In this document: piece after piece, positions 14,816-23,026 of the stretch | Layout: each line of letters starts with the position of its first letter | Position numbering within the stretch: position 1 is the first letter of the stretch | Assembly: GCA_958352145.1 (NCBI GenBank) | Contig: CATWNM010000030.1 | Span: 1-26,075, forward strand | Length of the DNA: 26,075 bases | Source: an uncultured Eubacteriales bacterium | GTDB lineage: Bacteria; Bacillota; Clostridia; Oscillospirales; CAG-272 | Direction: 5' to 3' | Notes under the pieces: generated by a model | Told to the model about the DNA's origin: nothing | Databases searched by the model: none | What the model saw: only the letters and a program-made list of their open reading frames with translations | Position numbers and translations under genes: made by a program

Positions 14816-14828
14816 ATACTATATTGTA
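14810..14828 (+). promoter_or_regulatory. Perfect palindrome covering the -10 box and start site; candidate operator
   Basis: TACAATATACTATATTGTA is a perfect odd-length palindrome with 9-base arms around a central C. It includes the whole -10 box and the expected transcription start, so a protein bound here would block the promoter. The protein is unknown. Confidence 0.5.
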
Positions 14829-14895
14829 GAATCACGGCGGGAGCCTGCGTCAGAGGGACATCCGGCGGCAAACGGCGAAATTCAAGGAGTTTTCT

Positions 14896-15801
14896 TTGAG
14901 CGAATTTTATTTTGATGCGGATGCGCGGCATGACGGCGCCTGTCTGCTCGATTTTTTGCGGAAATACGCAGGCGTATCGCATGGACTTTTGACCGAACTG
15001 AAGCGTACGGGCGGTATTTTTGTGAACGGCATGCCTGTTACGGTGCGCTGCAGGCTGCGCGCGGGGGACCGCGTTGCGCTCCGCTTGGATGAATCCGGTT
15101 CAGAAACGCTGGTTCCCGCGCCGGGCGGCGTTGAAATCTTGTGGGAGGACGAATATGTCATCGCGGTCAATAAACCGCCCGCTATGCCTACGCATCCCTC
15201 CCGCGGCCATTATACCGATACGCTGGCCAACCGCCTTGCCGGACTCATGGCTGCGCGGGGCGAACCCTTTGTCTTTCGTGCCGTGAACCGGCTGGATCGG
15301 GACACGAGCGGCGTTGTGCTGATTGCCAAAAACCGTTTTGCCGCGGATCGTTTTTCGCCCGCGCGGCTGGAAGACGGATATGAGAAGACATATATCGCCG
15401 TTTGTGAAAACCATATGCCCAAAGGCGCGCGGACGGTGCAGAGCTATATCCGGCGTGAAAATCCGAATTCTGTCCGGCGCGTTTCCTGCCCGTGCGGCAG
15501 TCCAAGCGAGTTTGCCTGTACCCGCTATGAGGCGGCCGGCTATGCCGGCGGCTGCTCCATCGTTCTGTGCCGTCCGGTGACCGGGCGTACGCATCAGATC
15601 CGCGTACACCTTTCCTCGCTTGGGTACCCGATCGCAGGGGATTTGCTTTACGGCGGAGGGACTGAAATGTCCCGCCAGGCACTGCACGCGCTGCGGCTGC
15701 GCTTTGTCCATCCGTTTTCCGGCTGCGAGGTCCGGATTTCGGCGCCGCTTTCGCGCGATATTGTGGAATTTATCAAAAAGGAAAGAGATACCCGTGAATA
15801 A
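14896..15801 (+). CDS. RluA-family RNA pseudouridine synthase
   Basis: The gene starts with TTG at 14896, supported by AAGGAG 6 bases before it, giving 301 residues. Residues 18-65 resemble an S4 RNA-binding domain. The catalytic segment NRLDRDTSGVVLIAKN has the nucleophile Asp134. GRTHQIRVHLSSLGYPIAGD follows near the C-terminus, as in RluA/RluD. The enzyme isomerises specific uridines of rRNA or tRNA; the target site cannot be read from the sequence. It is the first gene of the cluster that leads to walRK, and its end overlaps the next gene by 8 bases. Confidence 0.93.
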   Translation: MSEFYFDADARHDGACLLDFLRKYAGVSHGLLTELKRTGGIFVNGMPVTVRCRLRAGDRVALRLDESGSETLVPAPGGVEILWEDEYVIAVNKPPAMPTHPSRGHYTDTLANRLAGLMAARGEPFVFRAVNRLDRDTSGVVLIAKNRFAADRFSPARLEDGYEKTYIAVCENHMPKGARTVQSYIRRENPNSVRRVSCPCGSPSEFACTRYEAAGYAGGCSIVLCRPVTGRTHQIRVHLSSLGYPIAGDLLYGGGTEMSRQALHALRLRFVHPFSGCEVRISAPLSRDIVEFIKKERDTRE

Positions 15802-16900
15802 GATCAGGCGTTTTATTTCAACAAACATTCCGTGCTTTGCGCGCGTGTTGTATGTGGTTTTTTTTGCTGCGGTCGCCGTAAAGATTGCCGCCGTATGCTC
15901 TGCCGGCTTCGCCGATTTTTTCAATCGCTATGTTTCTTCGGTCTTTCGGGCGGTCTGCGCACATATTACCTCGCTGTTTCCATTTTCTCTGGCAGAAACC
16001 GCGGTGATCTGCGCGTTGCCGGTCGGCGTCTGGTTCGTTTTGTATTTTGCTCGGGTACTGGCCGACAAAGGAAAGACCGCGCGGGTTTTTACTGGATTGC
16101 TCGCGCTTGTGACGTTTTTTTATTCGTCGTTCGTTTTGAACTATGCCACGGGCTATGACGGGATGCCGCTGGAAGAAAAAATGAACATCGAGGCGAAGGC
16201 GCCTTCTGCCGAAGAACTGTATGATGCCTGCGTTTATACGCTGGCGCAGGCGAACGCGCTGGAGACGAAGGTTTCGTACGGGGCGTCGGGTGCTTCCGGC
16301 ATGCCGTATGGTTTTTCGGAGATGGTGCAAAAGCTCAACGATGCGTACGATACGCTGTATGAAGAATATGCGTTTCTTTCTCCGCTGCATACAACTGTAA
16401 AGCAAATCGCGCTCAGTCGGCCACTGACCTATACACATATGTCCGGTTTTTACACGTTTTGGTCGGGCGAGGCCAACGTCAATGTCAATTATCCGGATTT
16501 TATCATTGTGTATACCACAGCGCATGAAATGGCGCACCAGCGCGGCATCGCGCCGGAAGACGAGGCAAATTTCATTGCCTTTTTGGCCTGCGCGGCGTCG
16601 GAGGATCCCTATATCCGCTACTGCGGCTATGCTAATTTGTTTGAATATCTGGGCGGCGCGCTGATTTCGGCGGATGCGGAACTTTACCGCGACCAAATCG
16701 CACCGTTTATCGGGCGCGGCCTCGCCGGCGAATATGCCGCGTATTCTAAAATGTTCGAGCCTTATGCGGACAGCGTTGCGGCTGAGGTGTCGGATGCGGT
16801 CAACAATGCCTATCTTGTATCGCAGGGACAGCCGGAGGGGACAAGGAGCTATGGGCTTGTCGTCGATCTTGCGGCGGCGTACCTGAAAACGCAGTACTGA
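15794..16900 (+). CDS. DUF3810 membrane protein with HExxH metalloprotease motif
   Basis: A GTG start at 15794 overlaps the end of the preceding gene by 8 bases; an AGGAAAG lies about 9 bases before it. The 368-residue protein has hydrophobic segments near residues 16-38, 66-88 and 98-118, so it is anchored in the membrane. Its large C-terminal part carries TTAHEMAHQRGIAPEDEANF, with His244, Glu245, His248 and possible third ligand Glu257. LSRPLTYTHMSGFYTFWSGE before it is typical of DUF3810. The pattern suggests a zinc metallopeptidase, but to my knowledge no substrate is established for the family. Its place between an RNA-modification gene and envelope genes gives no clear role. Confidence 0.85.
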   Translation: MNKIRRFISTNIPCFARVLYVVFFAAVAVKIAAVCSAGFADFFNRYVSSVFRAVCAHITSLFPFSLAETAVICALPVGVWFVLYFARVLADKGKTARVFTGLLALVTFFYSSFVLNYATGYDGMPLEEKMNIEAKAPSAEELYDACVYTLAQANALETKVSYGASGASGMPYGFSEMVQKLNDAYDTLYEEYAFLSPLHTTVKQIALSRPLTYTHMSGFYTFWSGEANVNVNYPDFIIVYTTAHEMAHQRGIAPEDEANFIAFLACAASEDPYIRYCGYANLFEYLGGALISADAELYRDQIAPFIGRGLAGEYAAYSKMFEPYADSVAAEVSDAVNNAYLVSQGQPEGTRSYGLVVDLAAAYLKTQY

Positions 16901-16999
16901 GCCGTATCGCTTTCGGTCCGCGTTTTTGCGGCGTTTTTTGGCTTTGCGCGGAATGTGTTTTGCGGCGTGCGGCAATACTTTAGTTTTAGGAGGCGGCAT

Positions 17000-18085
17000 A
17001 TGAAAAAAAGAAGCCTCGCGCTTTTGCTTGCGCTTTGTCTTGCTTTGCCGCTTGCGTTGGGAACAGGCGCAGCTGGCAGCCATATTTCCCTTTTTATCGG
17101 GGATGGGATATGGGAGGGCGACGCGCGCGCGCCATTTATTGAAAGCGTCGGTCGGCAGCTGATTCCCGTTTCGGCACTCGGCGCGCTGCCCGGCATGAAG
17201 ATCACGGTTTCCGAGCGGTTGGGTTCGGTGCTCATTGAGCGCGGGGAGACCTATCTCTCTCTGAATCTGGAATCGGGCACCGCGCTGGAACCGGACGGCA
17301 ATATATCGGAACATCCGATATACCGGTACGGCGGGGAATTGTATATTGCGCCGGATAAGGTATGCGCCGTGTTTGGACTCACGTTTGAAACGGCGTATGC
17401 GGCCGACGGCTTTTTGTCGGCAAGGATCGGCGATGGTTCGGAACTGCTCAGTTTCGAAGAATTGCTCTCCGTATATGCGGGGACTTCGGAGGGCGCGGAA
17501 AGCGTTCGATTGTCCGTCCCGGCCGGGCGCACGGTGGCCGGCGTGTTCATGCATCCGGTGCTTCTGGTGCCGGCGGCGGGCAGCGTGGGCGCGCTTTGCC
17601 GCGCGCTTGGCGCGCACAGGGCGACCTTTGCGCTGTCTCCGGGCGACGTGGAGAAATATGCGGCGGTACTTCCGGACATCTATGCCGCCGGGCATACGGT
17701 GGCCTGGTATATGGACTCGGCATATGTTTTGGGTGAGCGGCGTCTTGACGGATTTATCCGCGAGATGACCGAGGCAAACGCATTTTTGTTTGCGCTGCTT
17801 GGAAAAACTTCGCGTGTCTATGTTTCGATCGAACTCTATGCCGTCGTGCCGGAAATCGACGGTTATTATAAAAAATCCTGCCGCATGAATCTGATTGCCG
17901 AGGACTTGGAGAACGAGCGGATCGTCAATATGACGCTCCATGATTCTCCGATGTATGGGATCTATAATTTCTCGCTGAGCGGCGATTACGACAGCCGGCG
18001 GCTGTATGCGGATTTTTTCCGGAAATTCGACGCGTATTCCACACTGGTGTCTATGCCGCTGTCAGAAGCGGCGGCAGGACAGTGA
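17000..18085 (+). CDS. Secreted protein with degenerate NodB (polysaccharide deacetylase-like) fold
   Basis: The ATG follows AGGAGG by 6 bases. A signal peptide covers residues 1-26, and the mature protein has about 335 residues. Residues 30-145 resemble copper-amine-oxidase-N-like stalk repeats (QLIPVSALGALPGMKITV, then ELYIAPDKVCAVFGLTFE). Residues 180-355 have the layout of a NodB deacetylase, with ATFALSP, the helix before AAGHTVAWYM, a LHDSP segment and a final STLVSMPLSE. The metal-binding residues are gone: no Asp-Asp pair near 181-187, and AWYMDSA stands where HxxxH should be. It is therefore probably a binding or regulatory protein, not an enzyme. It lies 17 bases before walR, so it is probably co-transcribed with the WalRK system. 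The fold assignment is my inference. Confidence 0.65.
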   Translation: MKKRSLALLLALCLALPLALGTGAAGSHISLFIGDGIWEGDARAPFIESVGRQLIPVSALGALPGMKITVSERLGSVLIERGETYLSLNLESGTALEPDGNISEHPIYRYGGELYIAPDKVCAVFGLTFETAYAADGFLSARIGDGSELLSFEELLSVYAGTSEGAESVRLSVPAGRTVAGVFMHPVLLVPAAGSVGALCRALGAHRATFALSPGDVEKYAAVLPDIYAAGHTVAWYMDSAYVLGERRLDGFIREMTEANAFLFALLGKTSRVYVSIELYAVVPEIDGYYKKSCRMNLIAEDLENERIVNMTLHDSPMYGIYNFSLSGDYDSRRLYADFFRKFDAYSTLVSMPLSEAAAGQ

Positions 18086-18102
18086 TGTGTCTTGGAGGGT
18101 AT

Positions 18103-18807
18103 ATGGAAAAACAAAAACGGAAGATCCTGATTGTCGAGGACGAAAAAAACATTGCGCTGCTGCTCTCATTTAATCTGAATAAAGCCGGCTTTGAGACTGA
18201 GTGTGCCTATGACGGCGAGGAAGGGCTTCGCCGCGCGCTGATGGGGCAGTATGATATCGTTCTCTTGGATATCATGCTGCCGAAGCTTGACGGCTTCAAG
18301 GTGCTCGAGGGTATACGGACGCGCAGCGACGTCCCTGTGATTATGGTTACGGCGCGGGACGATGAAAAGGATAAGATCGCGGGGCTGGAAAACGGCGCGG
18401 ACGACTATATCACAAAGCCCTTTTCCATGAACGAGGTGATCGCGCGCATTCGGGCAAATATCCGCCGCCATAAGGACGAGGTCATCAGCGCCGATGCGGA
18501 CAAAAACGGCGTGCTGAGCGTGCGCGGCCTGTCGGTCGACCGCAACCGGTATGTTGCGCGCAAGGGCGACCGTGAACTGGAGCTTTCGAAAAAAGAATAC
18601 GATCTTCTGCTGTTTTTGATGCAGAACATCGGCAAGCCGTTTTCGCGGGAAGAACTGCTTGGAAAAGTTTGGGGATACGGCGATTATATCGGCGATGTAA
18701 ACACGGTAGACGTCACCGTTTCCCGCCTGCGCAAGAAGCTGGAGGATGATCCGTCAGCGCCTGATTATCTCATGACCAAGCGCGGCGTGGGTTATTACAT
18801 CCAATAG
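18103..18807 (+). CDS. walR: Response regulator, WalR (YycF)-like
   Basis: The ATG at 18103 is preceded by GGAGGG and gives 234 residues. It is an OmpR/PhoB-type regulator: receiver domain with Asp12-Asp13 region, phosphorylated Asp56 in LLDIMLP, Thr83 and Lys105 in TKPF, then a winged-helix DNA-binding domain ending with VDVTVSRLRKKLEDD and KRGVGYYI. The order kinase, YycH-like, YycI-like after it identifies it as the WalR type, which in Bacillus and relatives controls cell-wall hydrolase genes and is essential. The name rests on context as well as sequence. Confidence 0.9.
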   Translation: MEKQKRKILIVEDEKNIALLLSFNLNKAGFETECAYDGEEGLRRALMGQYDIVLLDIMLPKLDGFKVLEGIRTRSDVPVIMVTARDDEKDKIAGLENGADDYITKPFSMNEVIARIRANIRRHKDEVISADADKNGVLSVRGLSVDRNRYVARKGDRELELSKKEYDLLLFLMQNIGKPFSREELLGKVWGYGDYIGDVNTVDVTVSRLRKKLEDDPSAPDYLMTKRGVGYYIQ

Positions 18808-18815
18808 GTGTCCAC

Positions 18816-20597
18816 ATGTACAGAGGACTGTATTTTAAGATCATTTTGATCCTTGTTTTGTTCATCCTGATCGTCATGAGCGTAGTGGGCGCGGTTTTGG
18901 TCTCGAGCGTGCTGAATTATTATAATAATGAATTCTCCCAGCGTATGGAGGAAAATTTCGGCACGGATACGCAACTCTATATCTATTTAAAAAATGCGAT
19001 GGAGGGCGCGGATGCTGACGAGTATTCCGTACAGCAAAAGACGATTCTGACCTCGTACAGTTCACGGCTCGGCATCGACGATTACCGGAATTTTTATATT
19101 TTGGACAGCGAGGGACGCTTTTTAGCCGGAAGCGACTCTGCGGGGGGAAACAGCCTTGCCATGACGCCCAATCTGCTGACTGCGCTTTCCGGCGGCGTCG
19201 GGAACGCGCGCGGTCAGGGCTCGGAATATGCCGATTATGCCGTTTCGGTGGAAAACGGCGATACTTCCTGCATTATTTATATCAAAGACACGCAGGCCGA
19301 ATTGCAGGAGGTCAACTGGATGCTGTTCACGATCATTCTTCAGGCGCTTTTCGTCGGCCTGATTATCGCGCTGACGCTGTCCTTTTTTCTGGCGCGCGCG
19401 ATTTCGCTGCCGCTTGCGAGGCTGACGGAGGGAGTCCAGCGCGTGGCCGAGGGCGATTTTCGTGAAAAAATCGGCGTACATTCCAATGATGAGATCGGCG
19501 TTTTGACCGAAAACTTCAATCGGATGAGCAGCATGATCGAAGAAAATTTGGATGAGATCAACGGCGAGCGCGAAAAACTCGAGACCGTACTTTCCTGCCT
19601 GCGGGACGCCGTTGTGACGTTTGGCGAGGACGGTAAACTCCTGCAGATCAATACGGCGGCAAAAAAGCTGTTCTGCGACGTCGATCCGGGGCGTCTGTCG
19701 CTCGATTATATTTTCAGCCTTTTGCAGTATGACAAGGGGAAGATCGATGTGGATCTGGAGGATAGCAGCGGCGTTCCCGCTGTCGAATATAAAGGCTGCG
19801 TGTATGAATTGTATTTTGGAAATATTCGTTATCGCGATACCGCAAGAATGCGCGAGGGCGTCATTTTGGTCATTCATGACGTGACGCAGACCTTTGCGCT
19901 CGACCGGAGCCGGCGGGAATTTGTGGCGAACGCCTCACACGAACTGCGGACGCCGCTGACGACGATCCGTATGGTGATCGAAGCGCTGGAGTCGGATGAC
20001 AGCGTGACTGCAAGCGAGACCAACCGCAGCTTTCTTTCCATGGCAGAAACGGAGAGCACGCGCATGGAGATGCTCATCAAAAATCTGCTGACGCTTTCGC
20101 AGCTTGACAGTCAGACAATGCAGTTCCATGCCCGTCCGTTCAATATTACCGAGTCTGTGGAATATATCGCGGGCACGCTTGCCGTCAATGCATCCGCCAA
20201 GGGACATACGCTGGTTTTTGAGGGAACGCATGCGCCGTTGACGGTGCGCGGAGACAAGATTCGCATTGAGCAAATCATCATCAATATCGTTTCCAACGCC
20301 ATTAAATATACCCCGGACGGCGGCGATATACGCCTGCGCCTTGCGGACCGCGGAAACACGGTGGAGATCGCGGTCAGCGACAACGGCGTCGGCATCCCCG
20401 AGGAGGATATCCCACATTTGTTTGAACGCTTTTACCGGGTGGAAAAAGCGCGCAGCAGCGACAAAGGAGGCACCGGTCTCGGACTTGCCATTGCGCGTGA
20501 ATTCGCGGAGGCGCACGGCGGTACGATTTCGGTAGAGAGCCGGGTTTCGGAGGGAACGACGTTTACCGTAACGCTTCCAAAAGAAGGAAAACTGTGA
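18816..20597 (+). CDS. walK: Sensor histidine kinase, WalK (YycG)-like
   Basis: The 593-residue protein starts 8 bases after walR. Order: membrane helix 9-32, an extracellular sensor of about 135 residues, membrane helix 171-193, HAMP domain (LPLARLTEGVQRVAEGDF, 198-215), a PAS domain after it (from about 250), HisKA with the phosphorylated His375 in ANASHELRTPLT, and the ATPase domain with NIVSNAIKYTP (Asn494), SDNGVGIP and GGTGLGLAIA. This is the full WalK plan. The kinase phosphorylates WalR in response to the state of the cell wall. The lone PAS domain inside the cell is normal for the family. Confidence 0.92.
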   Translation: MYRGLYFKIILILVLFILIVMSVVGAVLVSSVLNYYNNEFSQRMEENFGTDTQLYIYLKNAMEGADADEYSVQQKTILTSYSSRLGIDDYRNFYILDSEGRFLAGSDSAGGNSLAMTPNLLTALSGGVGNARGQGSEYADYAVSVENGDTSCIIYIKDTQAELQEVNWMLFTIILQALFVGLIIALTLSFFLARAISLPLARLTEGVQRVAEGDFREKIGVHSNDEIGVLTENFNRMSSMIEENLDEINGEREKLETVLSCLRDAVVTFGEDGKLLQINTAAKKLFCDVDPGRLSLDYIFSLLQYDKGKIDVDLEDSSGVPAVEYKGCVYELYFGNIRYRDTARMREGVILVIHDVTQTFALDRSRREFVANASHELRTPLTTIRMVIEALESDDSVTASETNRSFLSMAETESTRMEMLIKNLLTLSQLDSQTMQFHARPFNITESVEYIAGTLAVNASAKGHTLVFEGTHAPLTVRGDKIRIEQIIINIVSNAIKYTPDGGDIRLRLADRGNTVEIAVSDNGVGIPEEDIPHLFERFYRVEKARSSDKGGTGLGLAIAREFAEAHGGTISVESRVSEGTTFTVTLPKEGKL

Positions 20598-20685
20598 TCC
20601 TGCGGGGAAACGCGGTTCCAAGCGTTTTGGCTGATGAATCAAACGTTTAAAATTGCCCGTCACGGGCATAAAACGGGAGGAAAAC

Positions 20686-22038
20686 ATGGCGTCTTTCGCT
20701 CGCCGGAAAATTGAATATGTCAAGACCGGCGTGATCCTGCTGCTCACTGCAACGATGCTGCTGCTTGCCGCGCTGTATATCGGCGGCGCGCAGTTTGCCG
20801 AAGGCACTGCGGCGGATGCGGCGGTCGAACTGCCCGGCGGCGCCGCGTGCGTTGGCAAAGAGTATTCCCCGGCACCCGCACTGTCGGAGCGAGGCCTGCT
20901 CTTTGCGGAATTTGCCGCGGTTTCGGACGGAGAGGGCAGCGCCGGCGCGTTCGGCTTTGAGCCGGCGGCCGACGCCATCTATTCTTTCGCGCTTCAAGCA
21001 GTGCATGACAGTCTTTCCGCCGGCGCAGAGATCACGGAGATTTCGGAGACGGAATTTGCTGCTGCCGCGTCCGGATGTTTTGTCTATCTTCAGTTTCCGT
21101 CCGCGCTGCCTTATCAGATTCTGTACGCGTTGACCGGAGAGGCGGCATTGGCCGTCAAAGCGGATGTTTTTACGGTGGAAACGCTGTTTTTGCGCGTTTT
21201 GGAGGATGGAAAGGCGGTTTTATACACAAGTGGCCGCGGACAGTACCGGCGCGCCTACGCCGGCGCGTCAGTGAGCCGGGTCGAGCTTGATCTGCTTAAG
21301 GCGGACGACCGTCTTGCAGAAGTGGAATTTACCGCGTCGGGCGTCGCGCTTTGTGAAAAGTCGCCGGCGGTTTATCCGGTTTCCCTGACGCGGGGGAGCG
21401 TGGCGGGGATGGACGATGCCGCTTATCGCGCGGTGCTGTACCTTCTCGGGTACAATCCTGACCGCACGGCGGCCGCTTATTCGCTTGGGACGGTTCGTAC
21501 GATCGTGGAGCCGCACGGTACGCTTTTGCTTTCTGACGCTATGCTTTCGTATTCTGCCGCAAAGGACAGCGGCATTTCGACCGCAGATTTTTTAAGCGCG
21601 GCGAAAAGTGAACTGGATGTGGGATTGTATGACGCGCTGGAAGCGGCTGCGGAGATGGCGTCGAGCCTTCAGGAGATTGCGCCCTCGGCGTTTGGAGGCG
21701 CGGCTCGCTTTTTCGTCAAGGACGTATACCGGGACGGCGATGCGTACACAATCGTTTTTGGATATATGCTGAACGCCATAGAAATTACAGGCGATGTGTT
21801 GCCCTATTTTGCCAAAATTACGGTGCAGAACGGCCAGTTCAAGCACATAGAGGCGCGCGGTTTGTTTTGCGCACAGGGTAGCTATCGGAATACGCTGTTC
21901 CCGTCCGGCTGGTGCTACCGCTATGCCGCGCGCACGACGGATATTGAGGCAATCCGCTTGATCTATCCGGCTACAGCGATGCCGGATGCTGAACGGAACG
22001 CCGCATGGTATATCCGGGAAAGCGGGGCCGCAGAATGA
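20686..22038 (+). CDS. walH: YycH (WalH)-like regulator of the WalK kinase
   Basis: The ATG at 20686 follows GGGAGG, giving 450 residues. A single membrane helix at residues 14-34 leaves the remainder outside the cell, as in WalH. The outer part has low sequence conservation, and the assignment rests on size, topology, position after walK and the YycI-like partner that overlaps it. In Bacillus, WalH and WalI bind WalK in the membrane and tune its activity. An 88-base gap with a short TGCCCGTCACGGGCA palindrome separates it from walK; no promoter stands out there. Confidence 0.7.
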   Translation: MASFARRKIEYVKTGVILLLTATMLLLAALYIGGAQFAEGTAADAAVELPGGAACVGKEYSPAPALSERGLLFAEFAAVSDGEGSAGAFGFEPAADAIYSFALQAVHDSLSAGAEITEISETEFAAAASGCFVYLQFPSALPYQILYALTGEAALAVKADVFTVETLFLRVLEDGKAVLYTSGRGQYRRAYAGASVSRVELDLLKADDRLAEVEFTASGVALCEKSPAVYPVSLTRGSVAGMDDAAYRAVLYLLGYNPDRTAAAYSLGTVRTIVEPHGTLLLSDAMLSYSAAKDSGISTADFLSAAKSELDVGLYDALEAAAEMASSLQEIAPSAFGGAARFFVKDVYRDGDAYTIVFGYMLNAIEITGDVLPYFAKITVQNGQFKHIEARGLFCAQGSYRNTLFPSGWCYRYAARTTDIEAIRLIYPATAMPDAERNAAWYIRESGAAE

Positions 22039-22895
22039 ATTGGAGACAGGTCAAAATCTTTTTGATTCTTTTGCTTGCGGTTGTGAATTTACTGTTGTTT
22101 TATCTGACTGCAAATTTTTATGCACAGCGCAGTTTTATTTCAGAGGATACGGCCGTGCGTGCGGCGGCGCTGCTGAAAGACAGCGGAATCGACGTTTCGG
22201 CCGAATTGCTTCGGGTGCAGAATGATCAGCCGGATACTTGGTATTGCGATTATGTGAAGGATGACTATCTGTATCTGACGGCCACAATGCTGTTTGGCGC
22301 GGAGCCGTCGCGCGTATATCTTTTGCCGGACGGAATGCGTGCGGAGTCGGCGGACGGGGCGGTTGTGCGTCTTTGCGAAGATCTTTCCGTTTTGTATACC
22401 GCCAAAGAAACAGGCGCGGACGAATGGCGGACGGCTTTTGAAAATGCTGCCGAGACCGGGCGTGATACCGAAGCAGAGCAAAAAATTCTTGAAAAATTGC
22501 TTTTTTTGGAGTCTGGTTCTCTTACGGGCACTTCGTTTTATGCGGCGGGGGAACGGTTGTTTGCTGTGATTGCCCAATCGCAGGCAGGCATTCCCGTCTC
22601 GGGCATGGAATGCGTCTTCGGATTTTCCGGCGGAACGCTTTGCTATGCGGAGGGCAACTGCTTTTTTATGCGCCCGGCCGGTATGCAGAGCGCACCGATT
22701 TTAAATCGAATCAATATACTGTTTAGTGAAAAAGCCAGCGGCATGCGCGGTACGGTAAGCAGAATAGAACTTTGCTACGCGCTGTATGAGAGCGCAAAAG
22801 AGAGTCGGATGTATTATATTCCGTCTTATACCGTTTTTTATGCGGACGGCGCGGTTTCGGTCGTCAATGCGCTGAGTGGTGAAAAATATCAGTAG
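22035..22895 (+). CDS. walI: YycI (WalI)-like regulator of the WalK kinase
   Basis: ATG overlaps the previous stop (ATGA). The 286-residue protein begins MNWRQVKIFLILLLAVVNLL, which is the characteristic short cytoplasmic start and single membrane helix of YycI. An extracellular domain follows, with SYTVFYADGAVSVVNA near the end, like the C-terminal part of the YycI family. It is expected to form a complex with the YycH-like protein and WalK. It is the last gene of this unit: no hairpin terminator is evident, and the murA promoter lies in the short gap after it. Confidence 0.8.
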   Translation: MNWRQVKIFLILLLAVVNLLLFYLTANFYAQRSFISEDTAVRAAALLKDSGIDVSAELLRVQNDQPDTWYCDYVKDDYLYLTATMLFGAEPSRVYLLPDGMRAESADGAVVRLCEDLSVLYTAKETGADEWRTAFENAAETGRDTEAEQKILEKLLFLESGSLTGTSFYAAGERLFAVIAQSQAGIPVSGMECVFGFSGGTLCYAEGNCFFMRPAGMQSAPILNRINILFSEKASGMRGTVSRIELCYALYESAKESRMYYIPSYTVFYADGAVSVVNALSGEKYQ

Positions 22896-22911
22896 ATTTT
22901 TGCCGTTTGTC

Positions 22912-22940
22912 TTTTCAAAACCGGGTATTTATGGTATACT
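22912..22940 (+). promoter_or_regulatory. Promoter of murA
   Basis: TTTTCA (22912-22917), a 17-base spacer and TATACT (22935-22940). Transcription would start near 22947, which excludes the upstream in-frame ATG at 22949 as the start codon. Confidence 0.65.
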
Positions 22941-23026
22941 AAAAAAGTATGCTTAAAAATGCTTTGGATTTTTGTATATTACCCTTTGAAAGGAACGGGG
23001 GCGCAGCCGCGCCTCCAGAGAGATCT

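Noticed and set aside
15818..17941. Very long open frame on the minus strand (707 codons)
   Set aside because: It lies antisense to the DUF3810 and NodB-fold genes, both of which have signal or membrane segments, motifs and ribosome binding sites. The antisense product is Arg/His-rich without any recognisable motif, as expected for a shadow in GC-rich DNA.
20655..20670. Terminator between walK and the walH-like gene
   Set aside because: The TGCCCGTCACGGGCA palindrome is short and not followed by a T-run. The genes are more likely co-transcribed.
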